From Akkermansiaceae bacterium UBA2381 (GTDB lineage: Bacteria; Verrucomicrobiota; Verrucomicrobiia; Verrucomicrobiales; DEV007): a stretch of 64,000 nt of DNA. Made by a program: the position numbers and the translations under genes. The stretch spans positions 1-64,000 of the forward strand of contig DDSV01000037.1 in the NCBI GenBank assembly GCA_002344215.1. Reading direction: 5' to 3'. The notes below the pieces were generated by a model. That model was not told the DNA's origin. It worked only from the letters and a program-made list of their open reading frames with translations, and did no database searches. Positions 33,937 to 44,400 of this stretch are shown piece after piece (positions within the stretch are counted from its first letter, which is position 1; every line of letters begins with the position of its first letter).

Positions 33937-36900
33937 ATGAATCGTGTTCTCATTGTCGATGATAAAGAGGAGAATCTTTACTATCTCAGGGCACTGCTGA
34001 GCGGGCACGGATGGGAGGTCGATTCAGCGCATCACGGGGCGGAGGCTCTAGTCATGGCGCGTCGATCACGACCCGATCTCGTGGTTTCTGATCTTCTCAT
34101 GCCGGTGATGGACGGATACACCCTGCTTCGTCACTGGAAGCTTGATGCATCACTCAAGCGTGTTCCGTTTGTCGTCTATACGGCAACTTACACCGAGGCG
34201 GAGGATGAACGACTTGCCATCAGTCTCGGAGCCGACTGTTTCATTTTGAAGCCTTCGGATCCCGATGATTTTCTTTCCCGTCTGGAGAGAGTGATGTCGA
34301 ACTCTGAAGAGTCCGATAGTCATGAAGTCCGAAAACCGATTGACGATGAGACTGAGCTTCTCCGGGTATATAGCGAGACCCTGATTCGAAAGCTTGAAGA
34401 AAAGAGCCTCCAACTCGAACTGACAAATCGGGCTCTTCAGGATGATGTCACCCGAAGCCGCGAGATGGAATCTTCGCTGCGCGCAAGCCAGATGATGATG
34501 GCGACGGCACAAAGGATTGCTCACTTCGGGAGCTGGGCGCTCGAGTTGGAAGGGGCGGACGAGGTAGATTCCAATCGATTGATCTGGTCGGACGAAATGT
34601 ACCGAATCGCCGGCTACGAACCGGGAACCTTCGAAGTGAGCAGCGAGAAATTTTTCGATCTTGTTCCTCCCGATGACCGCCCTCGCATTCGGGAGGCGGT
34701 CGCGTTCTCAATCCGGGAAAGAAGACCCTATTCCATCATACATCGTATGGTTCGACCGAACGGGGAGGTGAGGATCGTTCAGGAAACGGCCGAAGTCTTC
34801 GTCGACGATTCGACGGGACGGGCTGTGAAAATGGTCGGCACGGCTCACGATATTACGGAGAGACATGAAGCCGCTGAAGCACTCGCAAAGAGTGAGCGTG
34901 AACAGCGGGCACTGGCTCATGAGCTGGAGATTGAGCGATCGCGTCTCCTCGCTGCTCAGGAGGTGGCAAAGCTGGGAAGTTGGGAAACTGATATCGTCAG
35001 TCTCGCGGTAAACTGGTCGAGAGAAACCTACCGGATTTTCGAGAGGGCTCCCGGCGAGTTCAGACCGAGTCATCTGAATTTTATTCAGCTCGTGCATCCT
35101 GATGATCGCCAGGAGGTGGAAGCCTCCTTCATGGCTTCTTTGGGCCGGAGTGAGGTCAATGAACTCCAGCATCGAATTGTAACCCCGGATGGCCGCGTCA
35201 AATATGTGGTCGAGCGATGGCAGGTTTTTCATGACAAGAGCGGCACTCCGGTGCGTGCGCTGGGAACCTGTCGTGATATTACGGAGCGGGTGATCGCGGA
35301 CCGTGATCTTCGGCATACGTCCACTTTGCTCCAGGCGGTCGTTGAGGGAACCACCGACGCCGTTTTTGTTAAAGACAGGCAGGGCCGTTACATGCTTTTC
35401 AATCGGGCGGCTTCGGAGTTCGTGGGGCGCAGCATTGCCGAAGTACTCGGAAAAGATGACCGGGCGATCTTCGGTCCCGAGGATGCCCGGGTCATCATCG
35501 AGGGAGACCGCAAGGTGATGGAGACAGGAGAGACGTTCACGGCAGAGGAGGTTCTCACGGCGGCGGGGGTCACCCGAACTTATTCGGCGATTAAAGCACC
35601 CTTCCGTGATGCTCGCGGGAACATCATCGGAACGATCGGTGTCTCCAGAGACATTACGGAGAGCAAGTTAACTGAAACCGCGCTTCGTGACTCGATTGGC
35701 GAGATCAGTGCACTAGGGGCTGCTCTTGATGAGCACGCCATCGTTTCCCGCACTGACGCGAGCGGGAGAATCACGTATGTGAATGACAAATTCTGTGCGG
35801 TCTCCGGTTACTCGCGAGATGAATTGATTGGACAGGATCACCGCCTTATCAATTCCGGCTACCATCCGAAGGAGTTTTTCGTGAACTTGTGGGCGAGAAT
35901 CACCTCCGGAAAAGTCTGGCAGGGAGAACTCCGAAATCGTGCAAAAGATGGATCCTACTACTGGGTTGATACGACGATTGTTCCCTTCTGCGACAAATCG
36001 GGGAGTCCCTACCAATATATCTCGATTCGGACAGATGTGACGAAACGTAAACAGACCGAAGTATCGCTTAGGGAGAGCGAGAGTCGATTCCGCAGGACTG
36101 CATCGCAGTTATCAAATGTCCTCGACTATTCGCTCGATGTGATCTGCTCAATTGATGAAGAGGGGTGTTTCGTTCAGATAAACGCCGCCTGCGAAACCGT
36201 TTGGGGATATGGAGTTGAGGAACTCCTTGGAAAAAAATACATCGAAAAGGTGGTTCCCGAAGACCGGGCCCTGACAGGGGAGACCGCTGCCGCTATCATG
36301 GATGGCCATTCAACACGGTCCTTTGAGAATCGCTATCAGCGGAAGGACGGTAGTATTGCCTTCATGCAGTGGGCGGCGCACTGGTCCGGGGCTGAACGGA
36401 TTCTGTTCTGCGTGGCCCGCGACATCACGGAGAAAAAATCGCTCGAATCACAGTTCCTGCGGGCTCAGCGTATGGAAAGTATCGGGACGCTTGCCGGGGG
36501 AATAGCTCACGACCTCAACAACGTTCTCGCGCCCATCATGATGTCGATCGATCTTCTGAAGATGGATGATAACGACCCGTTACGCGCTGAGATCCTCTCG
36601 ACCATCGAAGTCAGTGCGAAGCGAGGGGCTGACATGGTGCAGCAGGTGCTCTCCTTCGCCCGGGGAGTCGAGGGTCGGCAGCTTGAGGTGCAGATGACCC
36701 ACCTGCTTAAAGAGATTCAGAAGATCTCAAATGAGACCTTTCTCAAGAGTATTCACGTTAAGGTAAACATTGAGCGGGATATCTGGGTGGTAGAGGGCGA
36801 TCCCACACAACTCCATCAGGTGATGCTGAACCTAAGTGTGAACGCGCGCGATGCGATGCCGGAGGGAGGGACCCTGACGCTTTCGGCAAAGAATCTCATG

Positions 36901-37611
36901 CTCGACGAACAGTATTCCAGCATGAATCTGGAGTCCCGTCCCGGACCACATGTGGTCGTTGAGGTTGAGGACACCGGTTCGGGGATGCCGCCTGAAGTGA
37001 TCGATCGCATCTTCGAGCCCTTCTACACAACCAAGGAGCTCGGCAAGGGGACCGGGCTTGGGCTTTCCACCACCCTGGCGATCATCAAGAGCCATGGTGG
37101 TTTTGTGCGCGTCTACAGTGAGGTTGGGAAAGGAACGACCTTCCGGATTTATCTTCCGGCAAAGTTGAAGAACACAGCGGCCCTCGTTGAGAGGGTGAAG
37201 AGTCCACTACCCGTTGGCCATGGCGAATTGATTCTTGTGGTGGACGATGAAGCGGCCATTCGTGAGATAACCCGGCAAACTCTCGAGACTTCCGGATATC
37301 GGGTTTTGCTCGCAAGTGACGGAGCTGAGGCCATTGCGACTTACGCGATGAGGAGCGACGAAATCGCCGCAGTCCTGACTGATATGATGATGCCTACGAT
37401 GGACGGGTCCACCGCGATCCACGCGATCACCCGGATCAACCCGTCCGCCATCGTACTCGCGGCCAGCGGATTGAGCACCCTGGGAATGGAAGCCAAGGCG
37501 GTGAATGCGGGGGTGAAATACTTCATCCCCAAGCCCTATACTGCGGAAACGCTTCTCCGGACCTTAGCGCGGGCGCTCTCGACATCTGATGGAGATGCAG
37601 AGGCGTCCTAA
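33937..37611 (+). CDS. Hybrid histidine kinase REC-PASx5-HisKA-HATPase-REC
   Basis: The 1224-residue product starts with a receiver (D52 in VVSDLLMPVMDG). Then come a short coiled coil, five PAS/PAC units spread over about 190-830 (PAC ends such as DITERHEA, DITERVIA, DITESKLT, DVTKRKQT and DITEKKSL), and a HisKA domain with GTLAGGIAHDLNNVL, H858. A HATPase domain lies at about 935-1075, with DTGSGM and GTGLGLST. A C-terminal receiver has D1149 in VLTDMMMPTMDG. It is soluble, with no membrane segments. It closes the operon begun by the 798-residue kinase, 22 bases after the receiver gene. The two receivers make it a probable relay hub. Confidence 0.9.
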   Translation: MNRVLIVDDKEENLYYLRALLSGHGWEVDSAHHGAEALVMARRSRPDLVVSDLLMPVMDGYTLLRHWKLDASLKRVPFVVYTATYTEAEDERLAISLGADCFILKPSDPDDFLSRLERVMSNSEESDSHEVRKPIDDETELLRVYSETLIRKLEEKSLQLELTNRALQDDVTRSREMESSLRASQMMMATAQRIAHFGSWALELEGADEVDSNRLIWSDEMYRIAGYEPGTFEVSSEKFFDLVPPDDRPRIREAVAFSIRERRPYSIIHRMVRPNGEVRIVQETAEVFVDDSTGRAVKMVGTAHDITERHEAAEALAKSEREQRALAHELEIERSRLLAAQEVAKLGSWETDIVSLAVNWSRETYRIFERAPGEFRPSHLNFIQLVHPDDRQEVEASFMASLGRSEVNELQHRIVTPDGRVKYVVERWQVFHDKSGTPVRALGTCRDITERVIADRDLRHTSTLLQAVVEGTTDAVFVKDRQGRYMLFNRAASEFVGRSIAEVLGKDDRAIFGPEDARVIIEGDRKVMETGETFTAEEVLTAAGVTRTYSAIKAPFRDARGNIIGTIGVSRDITESKLTETALRDSIGEISALGAALDEHAIVSRTDASGRITYVNDKFCAVSGYSRDELIGQDHRLINSGYHPKEFFVNLWARITSGKVWQGELRNRAKDGSYYWVDTTIVPFCDKSGSPYQYISIRTDVTKRKQTEVSLRESESRFRRTASQLSNVLDYSLDVICSIDEEGCFVQINAACETVWGYGVEELLGKKYIEKVVPEDRALTGETAAAIMDGHSTRSFENRYQRKDGSIAFMQWAAHWSGAERILFCVARDITEKKSLESQFLRAQRMESIGTLAGGIAHDLNNVLAPIMMSIDLLKMDDNDPLRAEILSTIEVSAKRGADMVQQVLSFARGVEGRQLEVQMTHLLKEIQKISNETFLKSIHVKVNIERDIWVVEGDPTQLHQVMLNLSVNARDAMPEGGTLTLSAKNLMLDEQYSSMNLESRPGPHVVVEVEDTGSGMPPEVIDRIFEPFYTTKELGKGTGLGLSTTLAIIKSHGGFVRVYSEVGKGTTFRIYLPAKLKNTAALVERVKSPLPVGHGELILVVDDEAAIREITRQTLETSGYRVLLASDGAEAIATYAMRSDEIAAVLTDMMMPTMDGSTAIHAITRINPSAIVLAASGLSTLGMEAKAVNAGVKYFIPKPYTAETLLRTLARALSTSDGDAEAS

Positions 37612-37622
37612 GACAAAATATC

Positions 37623-37637
37623 CCGGGACCTTCCCGG
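37623..37637. terminator. Hairpin between convergent kinase genes
   Basis: CCGGGA and TCCCGG pair around CCT within the 32-base gap separating two convergent stops (37611 and 37644). AT-rich bases flank both sides. It is probably a bidirectional terminator. Confidence 0.55.
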
Positions 37638-37643
37638 ATTAAC

Positions 37644-39635
37644 TTAGGAGGAGAGGACCGCGTGATCTGTGTGATGCTCATCAAACTCCGCATCGGGATA
37701 ACCGGGGGCGAGACGATGAGTTGACGACGAAGTCATGTCTCCGGACAATCTCTCCTCAATCGCGTCGAGATGAAAGAAGAAGGTCGTTCCCGTTCCCGGA
37801 ACAGAGTCGACCTGGATCACGCCCCCGTGACGTCTGATCATCTTCCGCACAGTGGCTAGACCGACTCCGGATCCTTCAAACTCACTTTCGCGGTGGAGTC
37901 GCTTGAAAGGTTGGAAGATCGTTTCAGCCTGCTTCATATCAAAGCCGGTTCCATTGTCCCGCACGTAGAAAAATTGTCTTTCATTGTGCGTGACCGCGCC
38001 AATCGAGATGATGGCTGTTTCCCGGCGAGCGGTGAATTTAAAAGCGTTGTCGAGCAGGTTTTGCATTGTCGTGCGGACCACGGTGGGATCACCGGTGAGT
38101 TCAAGGCCCGGTTCGATCTCAACCTGTATTCTCCGGCTCTGATGAAGACATTCAAAGGTGGCTGCCAATTCGGTTGCGAGTGAAGTGAGGTCAATTCTCC
38201 TAGGGTGGAACGCAGCGTTTGAGCAACCCGCGAGTTTCAGGATGTCCTCAATGAGGGATTGCATCCGGACGGCGGATTCTGAGATCCTGGCGAGATATTC
38301 GTTCGCCCCCTTGCTCAACTCATCTCCGTGTTCCTCGATGAGAAATCCAGCGAGTGCCTCGACATGACGGGCGGGGGATCGCAGGTCATGGGAGACCGTG
38401 TAGGAGAATGTTCGAAGTTCTTCGTTCGCTTCCGCAAGTCTTGCGGTTCTGACGGCCACCGCCTTCTCGAGTCCGGCGTTCATTTCACGAATTTCAGCTT
38501 CGCTCTTCTTTAATGATTCGGCACTGTTTTCGGCTATCCGGGTAGCCTTTTCCTGTTTCGCTCTCAAGTCGGAAAGAATCATCATTCCAAGCAGGGTGAT
38601 GGCAATGCCGGAGAGGGCGATGAAGAGTGACGAGAGTCGCATCCTGCGGTTCTCAAATGAGGCAAGGCTGAATGTCTCAACTCTCCAGAAGCGCCCCCCG
38701 AGCTGAAGATCTGACGCTGACTGGAAGGTGGGGGCTGGATTTGATTGTGAGGAGGTGAATACCGGTGGAGTTCCAGGAAAAGCGTTTTCATCAACTAGAC
38801 GGAGGCCAATATGCCTTTCCGATCCGATGAAGATATTTTCAATCAGTTCAGCCACTTCGAATGGCGCGAAAACAAATCCCTGTATTGCCATACGGCGGTG
38901 GGCAACGGTGGAGATGTCAACGCCCTTCTCAAAAAGAGGCAGACAAAAGATGAATGCCGGCTTACCCGGTCCGTAGCTCCCGGGGTCAATGGTAATTGAG
39001 CATTTGCCGGTCTCGATTGATTTTATGGTTGCCTCCCCGCGGGACAGAGTCGAGGCGAAATCTTGTCCGCACTTCAGGTCCCCGCCATTGGCAGTTAGAT
39101 TCTCAAAAAGGATTACAGGGGCGTAGTTTTTCTCCGGAACGGCTGCCCCGGATTCGGATGAATCCGAAGGGATTTGTGCCTCAGATTTTCTATCGGATGA
39201 GGTTTCAACCCTCGCATATCCTATTCCCTGAAGCCCCGGGAGATCGGTCTTCAGATCCATTCCACGAAGAAAATCACTCCATTGCTCATCGGTGACATCT
39301 CCCGAAGCCTTTAAAAATGCGCCGCCCGTTTCCACCAGCCTGACACCGCTGTCGAGGCGGGCTTTCAACAAGCGATGGATATTGCCGGTATCGGAGCTGA
39401 ACCTGGTTTCGAGAGTCTCTCGTTGAGCCTGATAAAGAGCTGAAGCCGCGAAGGTGGTGATGAGCAACCCGATTAGTGCAAATGACAGGGAGGCCGGATT
39501 GAGGACAGACGTAAGACGGCGACTGCCGAAGATTGAGTCCTCGTCACGGGGGACGCCGCCTTTATTGTTGTCGATCTTCATCAGGCGATTGCCGGATTTA
39601 GACTCGTGCCCTTCAGGCAGTGAGATAGACGCCAC
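37644..39635 (-). CDS. CHASE-domain histidine kinase
   Basis: The 663-residue product (from GTG 39635; ATG 39581, MKIDNN, is an alternative start) has a membrane helix near 50-70. An extracytoplasmic CHASE-type sensor follows (about 85-320, with GSGVRLVETGGAFLKAS-like and LPGLQGIGYARVE segments; the first is RLDSGVRLVETGG in this protein). A second helix lies at about 335-360, then a coiled coil. The HisKA domain has TFSYTVSHDLRSPARHVE and the HATPase has DNGTGFD and GSGVGLATV. The kinase core resembles phytochrome-like sensor kinases. It is the last gene of the operon that runs from 45314 downwards, overlapping the previous stop by 23 bases if GTG is used. CHASE domains bind small extracellular ligands. 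Confidence 0.85.
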   Translation of the reverse strand: MASISLPEGHESKSGNRLMKIDNNKGGVPRDEDSIFGSRRLTSVLNPASLSFALIGLLITTFAASALYQAQRETLETRFSSDTGNIHRLLKARLDSGVRLVETGGAFLKASGDVTDEQWSDFLRGMDLKTDLPGLQGIGYARVETSSDRKSEAQIPSDSSESGAAVPEKNYAPVILFENLTANGGDLKCGQDFASTLSRGEATIKSIETGKCSITIDPGSYGPGKPAFIFCLPLFEKGVDISTVAHRRMAIQGFVFAPFEVAELIENIFIGSERHIGLRLVDENAFPGTPPVFTSSQSNPAPTFQSASDLQLGGRFWRVETFSLASFENRRMRLSSLFIALSGIAITLLGMMILSDLRAKQEKATRIAENSAESLKKSEAEIREMNAGLEKAVAVRTARLAEANEELRTFSYTVSHDLRSPARHVEALAGFLIEEHGDELSKGANEYLARISESAVRMQSLIEDILKLAGCSNAAFHPRRIDLTSLATELAATFECLHQSRRIQVEIEPGLELTGDPTVVRTTMQNLLDNAFKFTARRETAIISIGAVTHNERQFFYVRDNGTGFDMKQAETIFQPFKRLHRESEFEGSGVGLATVRKMIRRHGGVIQVDSVPGTGTTFFFHLDAIEERLSGDMTSSSTHRLAPGYPDAEFDEHHTDHAVLSS

Positions 39636-41211
39636 TCTCCCTGATGGCCTTTCTCAAAGTGTCGCGGGTGATGGGCTTCGGCAGGATGACATCAACCCCC
39701 TCAAGCGCGCTGCAACTGGCGATCAGGCTATCCCCCGAGCCGGTGGCGAGAATGAATTTTATCCCGTCTCCACGTTTCCGGACCTTTCGGGCCAGTTCCT
39801 CACCATTCAACTCCCGCATCGCTCTGTCCGAGATCATCAGATCAAAGGGTTCGTTTCGGAGCATTTCAAGTGCGTCGAATCCATTCGATGCGGTCTTGAC
39901 GAAGTGATTGTCCCCCTCGAGGCAGGCGGCGAGACTCTGGGTTATCAGTTTTTCGTCATCGACGACCATGATTCTGAGTGACTTCGAATCCGGCATATTT
40001 TCGATCTCCGGATAGGGAAGGGCGGTGTCGATATCGTGAATTGAGAGGCGGAGGGTGACCTTTGTTCCAACGCCTTCGCGGGATTCAACTCTCATCACAC
40101 CACCGTACCTTTCAATCAGGGCGTTAACCCAGGCGAGGCCGCCTCCTCCCGAGAGTTCACGATCCGTGCTGAAGTAGGGCTCAAGACAGTTTCGGAGAAC
40201 TTCCTCCGGCATGCCGATTCCAGTATCCTCGATTTCGACCACGACTGCGCGGGTGATCCGGTAGGAGTTGATCCTGAGTTCACCACCCCCGGGCATTGAT
40301 TCGGTTGCCCGCAGAATCAGGCTTGTAATGGCGTCACGAAATTGGGAATCGTCTCCGGTGACCGGTGGATTCTCCCTGAGGTTGGTGGAGATAACAACTC
40401 GCGGTTCGCGAGAACTTCTCGCGGCTTCCATTTGAGCGGTGAAGAGATCGACGCTCTCGGCGATCGTCTCATTGATATTGACCGGCGCTCCCTTCGTGTC
40501 GCGCGGGTGAACATCGCTGAAGTAGGATAGACTGCGCACTGTGGAAATCGCATCATTGACTGCCTCGCGAATGAGTCCGAATTCATCGGTGGTCCCTGAG
40601 CCGCCACATTCTTCAAGTTGTTCGACAAGACCTGAAATTCGGCAGAGAGCGTTGTTGAGTTCGTGGGTGATGCCTGCGGCCATTCTTCCAAGGCCCTTCA
40701 GTCTTCCGGAGCGAACGAGTTCGTCCTGAGTGCGAACCAGCGTCTCAACGGTGGCTTCGAGTTCTGCGTTTTTGCGGCGGAGCGCGTCGTCCGCGTCCCG
40801 TTTTGCCTGACGGATCCGTGCTTCCCTGATCTCTCTTTTGATCGCAGGGAGAAGCCGGGTCATCTTGTGTTTCGGAACGAAGTCGGCCACTCCGCTTCGC
40901 ATTAGTTCGATGGCGACTTCTTCGCCCCCAATTGCCCCGGTTACAATAATGAAGGGAAGATCGTGCCCTCGTTCATCCCGTACCTCCAGAGCGCCTCGCG
41001 AGGAGAACTCAGGCATATCATGATCACACAGAATGACGTCGAAGACATGGGCGCTCAGAGCCAGCTCCATCTCCGCCCGGGTTTGGGCTCGAACAACTTT
41101 GAATTTGTTTGCCTCCCTCTCCAGCATCTTGGCGATAATAAGCGCATCATTGTCGGAGTCCTCGATCAGGAGGACCCTCAATTGATCGAAAAGGATTTGG
41201 TTCTCTTCCAT
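39613..41211 (-). CDS. REC-HisKA-HATPase-REC hybrid kinase
   Basis: I chose ATG 41211 (MEENQILFDQLRVLLIEDSD) because the receiver starts right there; the frame runs 18 codons further upstream. The 532-residue product has receiver 1 (D63 in VILCDHDMPEFS), a coiled coil, and a HisKA domain with RMAAGITHELNNALCRISG. A HATPase follows, with DTGIGM and then SGGGGLAWV where most kinases have GTGLGL. The C-terminal receiver has LMISDRAMRELNG. The changed G2 box may weaken ATP binding. It is the middle gene of a three-kinase minus-strand operon. Confidence 0.85.
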   Translation of the reverse strand: MEENQILFDQLRVLLIEDSDNDALIIAKMLEREANKFKVVRAQTRAEMELALSAHVFDVILCDHDMPEFSSRGALEVRDERGHDLPFIIVTGAIGGEEVAIELMRSGVADFVPKHKMTRLLPAIKREIREARIRQAKRDADDALRRKNAELEATVETLVRTQDELVRSGRLKGLGRMAAGITHELNNALCRISGLVEQLEECGGSGTTDEFGLIREAVNDAISTVRSLSYFSDVHPRDTKGAPVNINETIAESVDLFTAQMEAARSSREPRVVISTNLRENPPVTGDDSQFRDAITSLILRATESMPGGGELRINSYRITRAVVVEIEDTGIGMPEEVLRNCLEPYFSTDRELSGGGGLAWVNALIERYGGVMRVESREGVGTKVTLRLSIHDIDTALPYPEIENMPDSKSLRIMVVDDEKLITQSLAACLEGDNHFVKTASNGFDALEMLRNEPFDLMISDRAMRELNGEELARKVRKRGDGIKFILATGSGDSLIASCSALEGVDVILPKPITRDTLRKAIRESGVYLTA

Positions 41212-41444
41212 AGAGGTTTCGGTGTCTGCTAAAAGATGTAAAACCAAAACAACTATAAATACCATAATTTACAACCAGTTTCTTTTCCTGTTCACCCGGA
41301 CTTGCTGAGTGGCGTGAAATGTGTGTCAGATCGGCACCCCGATTTTCAGAACCCGGTGGCTGAAGGGGGCGCACAAGAGGTTCTTTCCTGAAAGCGAATG
41401 TCGAACTAAAGCCCGGCTGGAGAAAGATTGCCCCTGGGGTTGAT

Positions 41445-44400
41445 CTACTTTTCGTTTCCAGTCTCGTTGATAACTCTGAACAGCGTCTTGAGGAGGATCT
41501 CTGCGGTGTAGGGTTTCGGGATAAAGTTCGAAACACCGAGGTTGGCTGCTTTGGCATCCATCGCGTCTGAATTGAGTCCGCTGGCAGCAACGATGCGAAC
41601 ATCAGGGTCAATCTTCACGAGGACTTGAATAGTTGAGGGGCCATCCATCACGGGCATCATCATATCAGTCAGGACGAGGTCGATCCGGTGCCTCTCTTTC
41701 GCATAAATTGCAACAGCCTCCGCTCCATCACTTGCCGGAATCACCCGGTAGCCGAACGTTTCGAGTGTCTGTCGGGTGATGTCCCTGACGACGGCTTCAT
41801 CTTCGACAAGAAGGATAGTCTCCCCTTTTCCTCGCAAATACTCAAGCTCTCCGGCTGGTTCGACGGATTCAGATACCCGGTCGGATGCGGGAAAATGCAA
41901 CAGAAACCGTGTTCCACGTCCCGGCTCGCTAAATGCCTGCATGTGACCTCCATGGCTCTTCACGATAGCAAGAGATGTCGAGAGACCGAGTCCGGTTCCC
42001 TTGCCAATGTCTTTGGTCGTAAAGAATGGTTCGAAAATGCGATCCAGCACCTCTTTGCTCATTCCTGTTCCGGTGTCATCAACGCGCAAAGCCACGTAGC
42101 GACCTGCTTTGATCCCCTCGTTTGCGTCGACGTAAGTCTCTTCTATTTCCCGATTTTCGACGGCGAAACTGAGGGCTCCGCCCTGTGGCATGGAATCTCT
42201 CGCATTGACCGCAAGATTCAAAAGAACCTGATGCAGTTGGGTGGAATCACCGAGTATCGTCCACAATGGCTCCTCCCGTTCGAAACTAACAACGATATTC
42301 GGGGGGAAAGTGTCACGGACGATCTTAATCACCTCCTCAACCAAGAGGCTCAGATTGGTTCCTGACAACTGTCCTTCAACGCCGCGTCCGAACGCCAGCA
42401 CCTGCTTTACCATATCAGCGCCCCGTTTTGCGCTGGAGTCGATTGCGGAGAGCAGTTGCAACCGTCCCGGATCGGTTTCTTTTGCCTTCAACAGTTCGAT
42501 CGACATCAGAATCGGGGTCAGTACGTTGTTGAGATCATGTGCGATTCCGCCAGCCAGCGTGCCGAGGCTTTCCAGTCTCTGGGTCCGGAGGAATTGACGC
42601 TCCAGTTCCCTCCGATCCGTCAGGTCAGTATTGATCGCGAGGATGGACTTCGGGTTACCTTCAGCGTCCCGCATGAGGGTCCAGCTTCCTTCCACGGTCT
42701 TGCTCCTCCCTTCTTTATCGAATTGTTCTATCTCGCCGCTCCAGTCCCCCTTTTCGAGAACTGTGCTGGTAGCCTCCTCAAATTGCTCCGTTGAATCGTA
42801 GAGAAGCTCTGCAATAGAGCAGCCTATTGCTTCAGCAGCCGTCCAGCCATAGAGCCGCTCGGCACCTCTATTCCAGAAAAGGATAGTATGGTCCAGATCA
42901 CGAACCAGAATGGCGTCCTTTGCCTTTTCAAGCAGGGTGGCCTGTTCAAGGAGTTGGGCTTCCGCCTGCCTGGCCTTTGTGAGATCGGTCATCCCGCCCA
43001 GCATGCGAACAGGTTCACCGTGCGAATTTCTCATCACCCGCCCCCGATCATGGACATGGATGTAATGTCCCTCTGTGTGGCGAAATCGGTACTCTCCTTC
43101 CCAGTAGTCACCGCCCGATTCTATCGTGGCGAACAGTGCCTGTGTCGTGCTCTCAAAATCGTCCGGGTGAATGCACTCGGACCAGGATTTCAAGGCCTTT
43201 TCTCCGGCGGGACTGGATCGACCGAAGAGGGCTTCGTAACCCTCGTTCCAAACGAGTTCGTCATCCTGAATGTTCCACTCCCAGACGGCATCGTTTGTCG
43301 CCAGAGAAAGGTAGCGGAGCCTTTCTTCGCTCTCGCGAAGTCGTTCCTCGGTGAGCTTGCGTTCAGTAATGTCCAGAACGGTTCCGACGAGGATGTCGCC
43401 GTCTTCGCCAAACGAGGACCTCAGTTCCCCGATTCCATGTACCCACCGGACCTCTCCATCCGATCTGACAATTCGATGATCCAGTTCGAACCGTCCTCCG
43501 CCGGCGATCGTGCTTGTTGCGACGGCCTCAAGCTGGAGCTGATCCTCCGGGTAAATGGTGGCGAGGTAGTCTTCATAGGACGGTTCGGCCTTTCCAGGGT
43601 CAAAACCAAAAATGCTCAGGGTTTCCCGGGACCAATGAAGTTGTCCGGTCCCGATATTCATTTCCCAGGTTCCAAGGCATGCGATCTTTTGTGACCTGGC
43701 CAGGCGCTCTTCGCTCTGCTTGAGGGCGACTTTAGTCTGCTGACGCGAAAAATGGGAAAGGAGCATCTCGGCGATGGAATCCAGCATCTCCCGTTCTTCC
43801 GGGTGAAACGGATCCTCTTCGGAATCTCCAAGGTGAACTGCGGTGAGACGCCCGGAAACACCACCGGTATCCTCGAAACTCGAAGAGAACATCCAGTCGG
43901 AATCACGAAAAGAACCGCTGACATGTGAATGAGAACCGTAGGTGAGTCGCACGGCGATCATTTCCGGATTCCGGAAAGCGTCGTGGAGGTTCGCCGCCGT
44001 CTTCTCCAAAAGAACGGCAGGATCAATATCACCTTCCCGAAGCAGACGGGAGGTCTCGTGCAAGGCGCGAAGTTCCTTGAGGCGATTCCTGAGATGGACA
44101 ACCACTCTTTGATGTTCAAGTTCCAAACTTTTGCGATCCGTGATATCGCGTTCCACGGAAACAAAATGAGTGAGTTGTCCGTGTTCATTTGTGACCGGGA
44201 CAATTTCCAGTTCCAGCCAGAAAGGCTCACCGGATTTCGTATAATTTATCAACTCCTCGCGGCTGGAAGTGCAGGACTCCATTGCGGTGCGGATCCTGTC
44301 GAGGGCATCCCGTTGTGTCGCCGGCCCCTGTAGAAAGCGAGGGGATCGTCCTATCACCTCCTCCCGGGAGTACCCGGTGCGGTTAACAAATGCGTCGTTG

